NCBI GenBank assembly: GCA_001295865.1
Contig: LJHW01000018.1
Coordinates: 1-64,000, forward strand
Source: a beta proteobacterium AAP65
GTDB lineage: Bacteria > Pseudomonadota > Gammaproteobacteria > Burkholderiales > Burkholderiaceae_C
Length of the DNA: 64,000 nt
Direction: 5' to 3'
Shown here: piece by piece, positions 1 through 8,451 of the stretch
How positions within the stretch are numbered: the stretch's first letter is position 1
Layout of the letters: every line of letters starts with the position of its first letter
The notes under the pieces: generated by a model
What the model saw: the letters and a program-made list of their open reading frames with translations, nothing else
What the model was told of the DNA's origin: nothing
The model's database searches: none
Translations under genes and position numbers: made by a program

Positions 1-47
1 CGGAGATCCTGGCCTACGGCTCGGCCGTCACGGTCGAGCCGGTCTGA
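1..47 (+). CDS. C-terminal end of a YbjQ/UPF0145-like protein (partial)
   Basis: Only the last 14 codons are in the window; they end in EILAYGSAVTVEPV before a TGA at 45-47. This tail resembles the C-terminus of the next gene (EVMAFGTALH), so the two may be tandem YbjQ-family genes 12 bases apart. YbjQ proteins form small oligomeric assemblies of unclear function. The gene begins outside the window, so its length and start cannot be judged. The family call rests on a short similarity and on position. Confidence 0.45.
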   Translation, partial: EILAYGSAVTVEPV

Positions 48-59
48 GGCACGCCCGCC

Positions 60-524
60 GTGGACAGCAATTTCTGGCTCGAAACCTTCAACCTCTGGCT
101 GCTGCTGGGCCTGCTGCTGCTGGGCTACGGTGCCGGCCGCTGGCAAGAGCGGCGCCACTACCGCAGCCTGCGGGTGCGTGAAGAAGCGCTGCGCCACATC
201 GTCGCGCTGAACACGCGCTACGTGCCCGAGGGCGTGGCCGCCACCGGCGCGGTGCTGGTCAGCGGCGGCGTGGTCATCTCTTCCGACTACTTCAAGACCT
301 TCGTGGCCGGCTTTCGCGCCTTCTTCGGCGGCCGCTTCCGCGGTTATGAAACCCTGCTGGAGCGCGCCCGCCGCGAGGCACTGCTGCGCCTGAAGGCCGA
401 TGCCCAGGCCGCCGGCGCCACGCTGGTGATCGGCGTGCGCTTCCAGAGCACCACCATCGCCGGTTCGGCCACGCCCTCGGTGGAAGTGATGGCCTTCGGC
501 ACCGCGCTGCACCGCGCGCCCTGA
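60..524 (+). CDS. YbjQ/UPF0145-like protein with an N-terminal membrane anchor
   Basis: 154 aa from a GTG start. Residues about 10-25 are a Leu-rich transmembrane segment (LWLLLGLLLLGYGAG) followed by basic residues, so the protein is probably membrane-anchored with its domain in the cytoplasm. The rest fits the YbjQ fold: a strand with GVVISSDYFK, a helix rich in Arg and Glu with LLERARREAL, then GATLVIGVRF and a final VEVMAFGTAL strand. Function is unknown for the family. It follows another apparent YbjQ gene and precedes an M48 protease gene by 31 bases in the same direction, so the three may be one operon. Confidence 0.7.
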   Translation: MDSNFWLETFNLWLLLGLLLLGYGAGRWQERRHYRSLRVREEALRHIVALNTRYVPEGVAATGAVLVSGGVVISSDYFKTFVAGFRAFFGGRFRGYETLLERARREALLRLKADAQAAGATLVIGVRFQSTTIAGSATPSVEVMAFGTALHRAP

Positions 525-555
525 AGCCCGTGGCCGCCGCCACTGGCCCGAGCTC

Positions 556-1425
556 ATGAGCACGCCACCGCCCCCGCCCCGGCTGGAAAACCGGCTGCCG
601 CCGGAGAACCTGCTGGAGCGCGACGAGCACCCGCTGCGTGAACTGGCCTGGCTGCTCGCGGCCAGCCTCTTTGCATTGGCGGTGCTGGTTTTGGCGGCGG
701 GGTTCGCGTCGCGCTGGCTCGCCCCGCACCTGCCCTTCAAGCACGAGGTGGCGCTGGCCGAAAGGCTGCTCGACGAAACTCCGCCCACCGACCCCCAGGC
801 GCGGGCCCGCCACGCCGCTCTGCAGGCGCTGGCCGACCGCGTGGCGGCCCGCATGGCGCTGCCTGCCGGCATGCAGGTGCGGGTGACCGACGAGCCCTCC
901 GATTTCGTCAACGCCTACGCCACCGTGGGCGGTCGCATCCGCGTCTTCCACGGCCTGCTGCGCAAGCTCGACAGTGAAGAGGCCCTGGCCGCGCTGCTGG
1001 CCCACGAAATCGCCCACGTCAAACACCGCCACGTGGCCGCCGGCATGGGCCACGGGCTGGCCGTGGCGCTGGTGCTCTCGGTGGTGGCGCCCGAAGGCGC
1101 CGCGCAGGCCGCCCAGGGCCTGCTGGGCGGCGCCGCGCAGCTGGCACTGCTGGGCTATTCGCGCGACAACGAACGTCTGGCTGACGACGAAGCGCTGGCG
1201 GCCAGTCTGGCGCTGTACGGCCACGCCGGCGGCCTGGCGCAGCTCTTCAAGACCTTGCCGCAGGCCGACGCCCCCGCCGGCACGGCCTGGCTGCGCAGCC
1301 ACCCCGACACCGCAGAACGCCTGGCGCGCTTGCAGGCCGCCGCGGCCGCCCAGGGTGCTCTGGCCACCGCTGTTGCGCTCACGCCTTTGCCGCCCGCCCT
1401 CGGCCAGCTGCCGCCACCGCGCTGA
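556..1425 (+). CDS. M48-family zinc metalloprotease, membrane-anchored
   Basis: 289 aa. A transmembrane helix lies at about residues 30-55 after a Pro-rich cytoplasmic start. The zinc site is HEIAHVKHRH (HExxH), preceded by SEEALAALLA, as in M48 peptidases. A downstream ERLADDEAL supplies the usual third zinc ligand (Glu in an ExxxD context). C-terminally, SHPDTAERLARL matches the M48 motif that contacts substrate. The family includes HtpX and periplasmic BepA/LoiP-like proteases involved in envelope quality control. The single N-terminal anchor suggests the catalytic domain is periplasmic. It lies directly downstream of YbjQ-like genes, an association I infer from position only. Confidence 0.88.
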   Translation: MSTPPPPPRLENRLPPENLLERDEHPLRELAWLLAASLFALAVLVLAAGFASRWLAPHLPFKHEVALAERLLDETPPTDPQARARHAALQALADRVAARMALPAGMQVRVTDEPSDFVNAYATVGGRIRVFHGLLRKLDSEEALAALLAHEIAHVKHRHVAAGMGHGLAVALVLSVVAPEGAAQAAQGLLGGAAQLALLGYSRDNERLADDEALAASLALYGHAGGLAQLFKTLPQADAPAGTAWLRSHPDTAERLARLQAAAAAQGALATAVALTPLPPALGQLPPPR

Positions 1426-1514
1426 GCGGGTGCTCACATCCAGAGCGTGGCGGCTGGTGGTAGCTGCCAGCCAGGGCTACAGCTTGCGGCGCTGGCGCCG
1501 ACAACCTGGAGACG

Positions 1515-2858
1515 ATGCGCAGTCTCTTGTTTCCCCTGTGCGCCGGGCTGGCCCTGGCGCTCGGCGCCCCCGCGCCCGCCGCGCAAGCGAAGGCCGAAGT
1601 CCAGGGCAGCCCCGAGCCCGTTGGGCTGGGCTTCGCCCCTGCCTGGCACTTCTCGGGCTACGCCACCCTCGGGCATGCCGAAATGCGCAGCAGCGCGGCC
1701 CTGAGCCAGGCGCGTGACCAGACCCAAAGCCAGCCCCGGGCCTGGGAGGTGGACAGCCGCCTGGGCCTGCAGCTCGAAGGCCAGCTCACCCCGGTGCTCG
1801 GGCTCACTGCGCAGGCGGTGCTGCGGCCGCGTGTGCCCGACACGCCCGCAATCCACAGTCTGGAGTGGGCCTTTGCGCACTGGGTACCGCGCCCGGGCTG
1901 GCTCTTGCGCGTGGGCCGCACCAGCCCCGACCTTTTCCTGTACGCCGACGTGCGCAACGTCGGCATTGCCTTTCCCTGGGTGCGTCTCAATCCCGAGTTC
2001 TATGCCTGGATGCCGGTGCAATCCATCGACGGGCTGGATCTGTCGCACGACTGGGCCGCCGGCGAGGCCACCTGGCGGCTGAAGCTGGGGTATGCCCACG
2101 GCCTGGTGCGGGTGGCGGCGCAGTCCTCGGGCACCCCCGGCGACGCACAGCTCGACGCGGTGCGCCTGCTCACGCTCTCGCGCGACAGCGTTGCCAGCCG
2201 CGTCAAGCTGAGCGTGATGCGCGCGCGGCTGGACCTGGCCCGCGCCCCGGTGTTGCTGGCCCTGAACAACCAGCTGGCCACCCTGTCGGCCCAGGCCGCC
2301 GCGCTGCAGCTGCCCGGTGTCGCTGGCGAGGCCGAGGTCTTGCGCCAGGGTCTGGGGGTGCGCGGCGAAACCCGCTACTACTCGCTGGGCGCGCAGCAAG
2401 ACCTGGGGCCCTGGCAGTTCACCGCAGAGTGGAGCCTCTACCTCAACACGGCGCGTCAGACCGACGCCCAGCGCCACTACCTTGGCGTGGCGCGCCGCTT
2501 CGAACAGATCACGGTGTTCGCCATCGCGGGGCGCTCGAAGATGCGTGATGCCCCCCTCACGCCGCCCCAGGCCTGGGCTGCCGCGCTGGCGCCAAGCGTG
2601 GGCGCCACGGCGGCCGCGCAGGCCACCGCGCTGGGCGTGGCCGCGGCGCAGGCCGGCAATCAGGGCCGCACCGCGCAGCGCAGCGTCGGCCTGGGCCTGC
2701 GCTGGGACGTGGCGCCGCAGCTCGCGGCCAAGCTGCAGTGGGACCGCACCCAGGTCGATGCATTCGGCCGCGCGCTGTGGGCGATGAAGCCCGGCATGGC
2801 CGATGCACGGCCGTTCAGCGCGCGTGTGCTCAGCCTGAGCCTGGACGTGAGCTTCTGA
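1515..2858 (+). CDS. Predicted outer-membrane beta-barrel protein (porin-like)
   Basis: 447 aa. The signal peptide is clear (MRSLLFPLCAGLALAL... with cleavage near AQA, about residue 25). The mature protein alternates polar and hydrophobic residues, has many aromatic girdle residues (WHFSGYATLGH, FTAEWSLYL) and ends in SLDVSF, an outer-membrane signature with a terminal Phe. No specific porin family is assigned. It starts a tight three-gene run: the next start is 2 bases past its stop and encodes a periplasmic binding protein-like product, and then comes a membrane diguanylate cyclase. This arrangement suggests that it feeds or signals to that cyclase. Confidence 0.7.
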   Translation: MRSLLFPLCAGLALALGAPAPAAQAKAEVQGSPEPVGLGFAPAWHFSGYATLGHAEMRSSAALSQARDQTQSQPRAWEVDSRLGLQLEGQLTPVLGLTAQAVLRPRVPDTPAIHSLEWAFAHWVPRPGWLLRVGRTSPDLFLYADVRNVGIAFPWVRLNPEFYAWMPVQSIDGLDLSHDWAAGEATWRLKLGYAHGLVRVAAQSSGTPGDAQLDAVRLLTLSRDSVASRVKLSVMRARLDLARAPVLLALNNQLATLSAQAAALQLPGVAGEAEVLRQGLGVRGETRYYSLGAQQDLGPWQFTAEWSLYLNTARQTDAQRHYLGVARRFEQITVFAIAGRSKMRDAPLTPPQAWAAALAPSVGATAAAQATALGVAAAQAGNQGRTAQRSVGLGLRWDVAPQLAAKLQWDRTQVDAFGRALWAMKPGMADARPFSARVLSLSLDVSF

Positions 2859-2860
2859 GC

Positions 2861-3304
2861 ATGGCCTGCAAGCGTCGCACCTTGCTGGCCTTGCCGCTGG
2901 CCCTGGCGCCGTGGCGCGGCTTTGCGGCCGAACCCGAGCCCCTGGTCATCGTCGCGGCCGGCAGCCCGCTGCGCGAGCTGCAGCAGGCGCAGGTGGTGGC
3001 CTACTTCACCGGCCGCCAGCGGGCGCTGCCCAATGGTGAGGCGGTGCAGCCGCTGGACCTGCCGCCCGAGCACCCGCTGCGCGAGCGCTTCTACCGCCTG
3101 CTCACCGGCTACAACGCCGCCCAGATGAACAGCTACTGGGCGCGGCTGAGCTTCTCCGGCCAGATGCGCCCGCCCCTGGTGATGCCCAGCGAAGCTGCCA
3201 TGCAACGCCAGCTGCGCGAAAACCCGCGCGCCATCGGCTACCTCGCCCGTGTGCCCGAAGACGCCGGCCTGCGTGTGCTGCTGGCCTTGCGCGCCCCGGC
3301 ATGA
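2861..3304 (+). CDS. Small periplasmic phosphate-binding-protein-like protein
   Basis: 147 aa. The signal peptide MACKRRTLLALPLALAPWRGFAA is followed by a domain like the short 'phosphate ABC transporter substrate-binding' proteins: VAYFTGRQRALPNG, then DLPPEHPLRERFYRLLTG, AAQMNSYWARLSFSG and AIGYLA near the end. These half-size proteins lack a cognate transporter. The ATG at 2861 follows the upstream stop by 2 bases, and its own stop overlaps the next ATG (ATGA at 3301), so translational coupling is likely. I infer that it senses something in the periplasm for the cyclase encoded next. Confidence 0.7.
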   Translation: MACKRRTLLALPLALAPWRGFAAEPEPLVIVAAGSPLRELQQAQVVAYFTGRQRALPNGEAVQPLDLPPEHPLRERFYRLLTGYNAAQMNSYWARLSFSGQMRPPLVMPSEAAMQRQLRENPRAIGYLARVPEDAGLRVLLALRAPA

Positions 3305-4986
3305 GCACCTGGCCGGCTTCCAGCACGGCGGCATCACCACGGCGCCCGTGGCTGCAGCGCCTGCGCGGCTCGCTCGGTTCGCTGGGTTCGCGCTTTTCCT
3401 TGCTGGCCGGTGCGGTGGCGTTGTTGATGGCCACGGTGTCGGCCGGCATCAGCCACCGCCTGGCCTGGCAGGACGCCGAAGACAACGCGCGCAGCACGCT
3501 GGAAGGGCTGGCCATGGCGGTGAAAAACACCGCCGCCGTGGGTGCCTACGCGCAAGACCGTGTGCTGCTCGACGAGGTGACGCAAGGCCTGACCAGCCAC
3601 CCGATGGTGGGCCAGGCGCAGATCCGCCTGCTCACGCCGGGCGAGGCGGCGCGCCCGCTGGTCTCAGCGCCCGGCGAGGCCCCGGCGCTGCGGGTGGCAC
3701 TGCACTCCCCCTTCAACGCCAACGAAGTGTTGGGCCACCTCGAGCTGCGGGCCGACCCGCAGGTGCTGGCCAGCGGCGCGCGAGCGCGTGTCTGGCGCAG
3801 CTCGATGCCGCTGTTCGTGCAGGTCTTGCTGCTGACGGTGCTGCTGGGCTGGCTGGCACGCTGGCTGCTGTCGCAGCCCATGGCGCGGCTGGCCGAGCAG
3901 GTGGCCGCGTTGGCCCCCGGCGCCACCCAGCCGCTGCCCGTGCCTGCGGGGCACCAGCGTGACGAAATCGGCCGCCTGGTGCGCCGCATGAACCAGCTCG
4001 TGCAGGCCAACGCCGAAGCGCTGGACCTCGAGCGTGAACTGCGCGCCGAGGTCAGCGCCATCGAGGGCCGCTTGCGCCGGTTGCTCAACGCCTCCAGTGC
4101 CGCGATCTTTCTGCTCGACGAAGAGGGCCGTCTGCTGCAGAGCAACGCGACCCTGGTGCGCCTGTGCACCGGCAGCAGCCAGGGCCGGCTCGACGGCGCG
4201 GCTTTTGTCGAGACCCACTTCGCGCAGCCCGAGCAACTGCACGCGCTGCGCCGCCGCGCGCTGCAGGAAGGGCGCAGCGCCAGCGCCGACCTGCGCCTGC
4301 AGCGCAACGCCCCCGATGGCGACGAACGCTGGGCCCACGTGCTGCTCTCGCCGCTGGCCGGCGAAGGCGGCGCCACGCTGGTGGAAGGCGTGCTCTACGA
4401 CGTGAGCCAGCGCCGCCGCGAAGAAGCCCACGCCCGCCACGAGGCCCAGCACGACGCCTTGACGGGTCTGCGCAACCGCGCCGGCCTGCGCGCCGAGCTC
4501 GACCGTGCCGCTGCCGTGGCACTGGCCGGGGGCACGGCCGTGAGCCTGCTGTATGTCGACCTGGACGGCTTCAAGGCCGTCAACGACAGCCGCGGCCACG
4601 ACGCCGGTGACGCCGTGTTGCGCGAGGTGGCGCGCCGCCTCGCGGTGGAGGCGCGACGAGCGGGCGATGTGGTGGCGCGGCTGGGAGGTGACGAGTTCGT
4701 GCTGGTGCTGCAGGCCGGCCCCGAAGCGCCTTATGTGCAAGAGATCGCGTGGCGCATCACCCGCTCGCTGGCCGAACCCATCGAGCTGCCCGGCGGCGGT
4801 GCGCCCGCGTGCATCGGCGCCAGCGTCGGCATGGCAGGCCTGCCCAGCCATGCGCTGGATGTGCAGGCGCTGATGAGCCAGGCCGACCACGCCATGTACC
4901 TGGTCAAGCATGCCGGCAAGAACGGCGTGGCCACGCCAGAAGGCCTGTTGCCGCGGCCGCCAGCCCGCGCCGAAGCCCTCGCCTGA
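3301..4986 (+). CDS. Membrane diguanylate cyclase (CHASE8-like sensor, HAMP, PAS, GGDEF)
   Basis: 561 aa. Two transmembrane helices (about residues 35-52 and 168-190) flank a periplasmic segment of about 110 aa that resembles the CHASE8 sensor of YfiN/TpbB-type cyclases (DNARSTLEGLAMAVKNTAAVGAYAQD). HAMP follows, then a PAS-like domain (LLNASSAAIFLLDEEGRL) and the GGDEF domain (HDALTGLRNR, LYVDLDGFKAVND, LGGDEFVLVL). The inhibitory I-site RAGD lies 5 residues before GGDEF, so product inhibition is expected. There is no EAL domain. It should make c-di-GMP in response to a periplasmic cue, probably through the two preceding exported proteins; its ATG overlaps the upstream stop. Confidence 0.88.
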   Translation: MSTWPASSTAASPRRPWLQRLRGSLGSLGSRFSLLAGAVALLMATVSAGISHRLAWQDAEDNARSTLEGLAMAVKNTAAVGAYAQDRVLLDEVTQGLTSHPMVGQAQIRLLTPGEAARPLVSAPGEAPALRVALHSPFNANEVLGHLELRADPQVLASGARARVWRSSMPLFVQVLLLTVLLGWLARWLLSQPMARLAEQVAALAPGATQPLPVPAGHQRDEIGRLVRRMNQLVQANAEALDLERELRAEVSAIEGRLRRLLNASSAAIFLLDEEGRLLQSNATLVRLCTGSSQGRLDGAAFVETHFAQPEQLHALRRRALQEGRSASADLRLQRNAPDGDERWAHVLLSPLAGEGGATLVEGVLYDVSQRRREEAHARHEAQHDALTGLRNRAGLRAELDRAAAVALAGGTAVSLLYVDLDGFKAVNDSRGHDAGDAVLREVARRLAVEARRAGDVVARLGGDEFVLVLQAGPEAPYVQEIAWRITRSLAEPIELPGGGAPACIGASVGMAGLPSHALDVQALMSQADHAMYLVKHAGKNGVATPEGLLPRPPARAEALA

Positions 4987-5017
4987 AGCCTGCCTGGCGG
5001 GCCTGGCGCTTCCAGGT

Positions 5018-7819
5018 TCAGCGCACCCCCAGGGCTGCCAGTTGGGCCTGCCACCACGGCGTCAGGCTGCCGACCTGCACCAACGCGGCGCGGCCCTGGC
5101 GGGCCTCGGCCAGGGCGGCCTCGGCAGCGGGCGTGCCGCTGCCGGCCCAGCGTGCACCCAGGGCCTGGGCCCAGGCCAGGCGGGCGCGCACCGGCGCCAG
5201 GCTGGGCGTGGCCTGCAGCTGCGCGGCCAGGGTGGCCTGCACCGCCTGCAGCGTGGCCTGGGCGTCGGGCCCGGCGCCCAGGGCGTGCTGCACCTGGGCC
5301 TTCAGCAAAAAGGCCTCGGCCAGGTCGGCCGCCGCGCGCGGCTGCGATGGCAAGGCCGGCGGCAGGTGGGCCAGCTGCGCCAGCGCGGCCCGCGCCTGGC
5401 CCTGCTTCAAGAGGCTGTGCGCCAGCTCGCGCTGCAGGTACAGGTGCTGGGCGTGGAAGGGCCCGTCGGCGGGTGTGAACACCGCGCTCACCGCCAGCAG
5501 CTGGGGCAGTTCTCGGGTGTTGGCCGCCAGGGCCTCGGCGTCCCCGATGAGGTTGTTGACCTCGCCGAAGCGCCGGCCCACGTTGGCCAGGCGCGCGCGC
5601 AGGTGGCGGTCGTCGGGCTCGGCGCGGTGCCGGGCCCAGAGCATGTCGAGCGCCTCGCGCGCCGCGGCCCGCGCTTCGGCAGGGGCCAGGCGGTGCCCCT
5701 GGATTTCGGCCAGGCGTGATAACGAGGTGCTCAGGTACACGGCCGCATCGCGGCTGTCACGCATGTCGCGCAGCTTGCGCGAGGTGGCCAGCGCGTCGCG
5801 CACGGCCGGCAGGGCTTCATCGGCCCGACCTTCGGCCAAGAGGCGCGCCGCCTTGAAGTCCTGCGCGACGCGCAGGTTCTCGTGCGTCTTCAGGCCCGGC
5901 GACAGGGCCACCAGGGCCTGTGCTGCGGCCAGCTGGGTCTGGGCCAGGGCCATGCCGCGTGTGTAGGCCTCGCCCGTCTGCCGCGTGCTCACGCCCGCCA
6001 GGCGCTGCACGGCGTCGAAACGTGCGTCTTGCGCTTCGAGCTGCAGGCCGGTGTCGGCACCGGCGCGGGCCAGGGCCTGTTCGGCCAGCGCCAGCGCTTC
6101 GTCAAAACGCGGCAGCGCCTGCGGCAGCCGGCCCTGGCTGAAGGCGTTGTCGCCCAGGCGCACCAGCGTGCGGGCCAAGGCCACGCAGGCCGAGCGGGCC
6201 GTGCCGGGCTGGCCCAGCGTGCCCAGGCCGCCGGCGGCCGCGCTGGCGGCAGGCGGGAGCGCCGTGGCCGGTGCCTGCACCTGCCCGTTCGCGCACAAGC
6301 CGCGGCGCAAGGCTTCGGCCCGTTCGTAGCTGCGCTGCGCGCCCGGCAGATCGCCCAGGTTGGCGCCCGCGACACCCTGGCCCTGCATGTCGCCCACGGC
6401 ATCGAAGCCGTCGGCCACGTCGGCCAGCAGTGGCAGCTCGCCGCCGGCTTCGTGGCTCAGGGCGTCGAGATAGCTCAGCGCGTCGGCCACCAGCGTGCGG
6501 CGCACGGCCAGCGTGCCGGGCACCGGTTCGAGCGCGCGGTTGTAGTCGAACACCACCTTGTTGGCGATGCTGCGCACGGCTTCCAGCCGGGCCTGCGCGA
6601 CGGCCTGCTGGTGGCGAGCTTCCAGCGCGTTCAGCTGGGCCCAGCCCGCAGCCGACAGCACCGCCAGCGTGGCCAGGCTGGCACCGCCGGCCGCCCAGCG
6701 GTGGCGCGCGATGAACTTGCCGGCGCGGTAAGCCGCGCTGGGCACACGGGCCGTGACGGGCCGGCCTTCCAGGTAGGCCTGCAGGTCGGCCGCCAGCGCT
6801 TCGACCGAGGCGTAGCGCCGCGCCCGCGGCTTTTCCAGGGCCTTGAGCACGATGGCGCGCAGGTCTTGCGGCACGCGTGCCTGCTGCAGGGGCACCGGGT
6901 CGGGTTCACGCTCCAGCACGGCGCGCAGCGTGGCCAGCGTGGAGGCCGAGGCCCCGCTGGCCACCATCGCACCGTCGCCCGGCCCGAAAGGCCGCCGGCC
7001 GGTGAGCAGTTCGTACAGCACCACGCCCAGGCTGAACACGTCGGTGGCCACCGAGACCGGCTGGCCCAGCAGCTGCTCGGGGCTGGCATAGGCCGGTGTG
7101 CAGGCCGCGCGCTGCGTGTGCGTGCCTTCTTCGCCCGACAGCACCTTGGCGATGCCGAAATCCAGCAGGCGCACGCGGCCCGTGGTGTCCACCAGCACGT
7201 TGGCGGGCTTGATGTCGCGGTGCACCAGCAGCTGGGCGTGGGCAAACTGCACGGCGCCGCACAGGTCGAGCAAGAGCCGCAGGCAGGCCGCCCGGTCCAG
7301 CCGCTGGCGCTGCACGAAGAGCGGCAGCATCACGCCATCCACGTACTCCATCACGAGAAAGGCGCAGCCCTGGTCGTGCCCGGCGTCCAGCAGCCGGGCG
7401 ATGTTCGGGTGTTCCAGCCGGCCCAGTGCACGCGCTTCGGCGGCCAGGCGCGCCGCGCCCTCGCTGCCCACCAGGGCCGGCGGCAGCACCTTGATGGCCA
7501 CCTGCTTGTTAAAGGCGCCATCGGCGCGCTCGCCCAGCAGCACCACGCCCATGCCGCCGTGGCCGATTTCGCGCAGCACGCGCCATGCGCCCAGGCGCTC
7601 GGGCCAGCCACCTGCACCGGCACCGGCCGTGGCCGCCCCGCGGCCCGGTGCTGCGGCCACGGCGCCCGGCAGCAGGGCCAGCACCGCCGCGGCCAGGGCC
7701 GGCGCTTCGGTCTGCAGCGCCAGGATGCGTGTTTCGCGTTCTGCCTCGGGCAGTTCGCTCAGTGTGTGGAGGGTTTGTTGGAGGGCTTCGGAGTCGGGCG
7801 CAGGCAGGTTCACGAACAA
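5018..7819 (-). CDS. Serine/threonine protein kinase with TM segment and TPR-like C-terminal region
   Basis: 933 aa from a TTG at 7819 (a GTG at 7813 is an alternative; neither has a clear ribosome site). The kinase domain spans about residues 78-345: Gly loop GHGGMG (86-91), Lys110 in VAIK, HRDIKPAN (200-207), DFG (220-222) and SPE (246-248), all key residues present. A transmembrane helix follows at about 370-395 (WAAGGASLATLAVLSAAGW), and then about 530 residues of Ala/Leu/Arg-rich helical repeats resembling degenerate TPRs. This is the bacterial Hanks-type kinase-TPR architecture. Substrates are unknown. It is followed convergently by the diguanylate cyclase and preceded on the same strand by a lipoprotein gene 58 bases away. 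Confidence 0.9.
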   Translation of the reverse strand: MFVNLPAPDSEALQQTLHTLSELPEAERETRILALQTEAPALAAAVLALLPGAVAAAPGRGAATAGAGAGGWPERLGAWRVLREIGHGGMGVVLLGERADGAFNKQVAIKVLPPALVGSEGAARLAAEARALGRLEHPNIARLLDAGHDQGCAFLVMEYVDGVMLPLFVQRQRLDRAACLRLLLDLCGAVQFAHAQLLVHRDIKPANVLVDTTGRVRLLDFGIAKVLSGEEGTHTQRAACTPAYASPEQLLGQPVSVATDVFSLGVVLYELLTGRRPFGPGDGAMVASGASASTLATLRAVLEREPDPVPLQQARVPQDLRAIVLKALEKPRARRYASVEALAADLQAYLEGRPVTARVPSAAYRAGKFIARHRWAAGGASLATLAVLSAAGWAQLNALEARHQQAVAQARLEAVRSIANKVVFDYNRALEPVPGTLAVRRTLVADALSYLDALSHEAGGELPLLADVADGFDAVGDMQGQGVAGANLGDLPGAQRSYERAEALRRGLCANGQVQAPATALPPAASAAAGGLGTLGQPGTARSACVALARTLVRLGDNAFSQGRLPQALPRFDEALALAEQALARAGADTGLQLEAQDARFDAVQRLAGVSTRQTGEAYTRGMALAQTQLAAAQALVALSPGLKTHENLRVAQDFKAARLLAEGRADEALPAVRDALATSRKLRDMRDSRDAAVYLSTSLSRLAEIQGHRLAPAEARAAAREALDMLWARHRAEPDDRHLRARLANVGRRFGEVNNLIGDAEALAANTRELPQLLAVSAVFTPADGPFHAQHLYLQRELAHSLLKQGQARAALAQLAHLPPALPSQPRAAADLAEAFLLKAQVQHALGAGPDAQATLQAVQATLAAQLQATPSLAPVRARLAWAQALGARWAGSGTPAAEAALAEARQGRAALVQVGSLTPWWQAQLAALGVR

Positions 7820-7877
7820 GGGTCTCAGGAGGTCTCGAAATGGGGGCTCGGGGCCCCGGGGCGCCCGGCCCCAGGGC

Positions 7878-8450
7878 TCAGCGCTGGGGCAGCACCAAGC
7901 CGGGCAGGCTGCCCTGTCCGGGGCGTTGCACGATGGGGCAGTTGATCACCACTGGCGTGGCTTCCAGCAGCACCTCGCCTTTTTCGGCGGCGTCGAGCAC
8001 GGCCTCTTCCGCGCGCAGCTCGCGCGGCGTGCGCCCGGGTTGCCAGGTGACCTTCACCATCTGCCACAAGGGGCTGTAGGCGGTGTCGGCGCTGGCCGGC
8101 CCCACGGGTTTCGGGGCCGAGGCAAAGATGCTCGGCTGCTGGAAGTTGGTGACGGCATAGACCTTGTCCACCGACGAGCGCTGCCCGGGCTGCGCCGGCC
8201 CGGCCGGCAGCGCATGGGCCAGGCGTGGCGCAAAGTTGGCGCGCTTGGCGGCCGCCACGTCGGCGTGCGAAACGTCGGTGGTGATGTACAACACCTCTTC
8301 ACCGTCGAACCAGCCCTTGAGCACCGGCATCTGGAGCTGGCCCGGGCCCGGCGCAACGGACGTAACGGGCGTTTGGGCGCAGCCCGCCACCGTGGCCAGC
8401 AGTGCAAACACGGCAAACCAGGCCGGCGCGGCCTTCCACTGGATCAGCAT
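7878..8450 (-). CDS. Conserved lipoprotein of unknown function
   Basis: 190 aa. The start ATG (8450) is fixed by AGGAG about 7 bases upstream (8457-8461). The N-terminus is a lipoprotein signal with lipobox VAGC (FALLATVAGCAQ, Cys at about residue 24). The mature domain contains GWFDGEEVLYITTDVSHADVA, then FAPRLAHALP, SSVDKVYAVTNF and SPLWQMVKVTW, reading like a small beta-sandwich that I cannot name with certainty. It lies head to head with the next exported-protein gene with essentially no intergenic space, and upstream of the kinase gene on the same strand. Role unknown; probably envelope-associated. Confidence 0.75.
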   Translation of the reverse strand: MLIQWKAAPAWFAVFALLATVAGCAQTPVTSVAPGPGQLQMPVLKGWFDGEEVLYITTDVSHADVAAAKRANFAPRLAHALPAGPAQPGQRSSVDKVYAVTNFQQPSIFASAPKPVGPASADTAYSPLWQMVKVTWQPGRTPRELRAEEAVLDAAEKGEVLLEATPVVINCPIVQRPGQGSLPGLVLPQR

Positions 8451-8451
8451 G

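Noticed and set aside
292-1437. Long open frame of 381 codons on the minus strand opposite the YbjQ-like and M48 genes
   Set aside because: Composition is Arg/Gln/Gly/His-rich low-complexity, typical of antisense frames in very GC-rich DNA, with no domain or ribosome site. The plus-strand genes have clear motifs.
5882-7945. 687-codon plus-strand frame opposite the Ser/Thr kinase
   Set aside because: It mirrors the kinase coding sequence; the product is His/Gln/Gly/Arg-rich without recognisable motifs.
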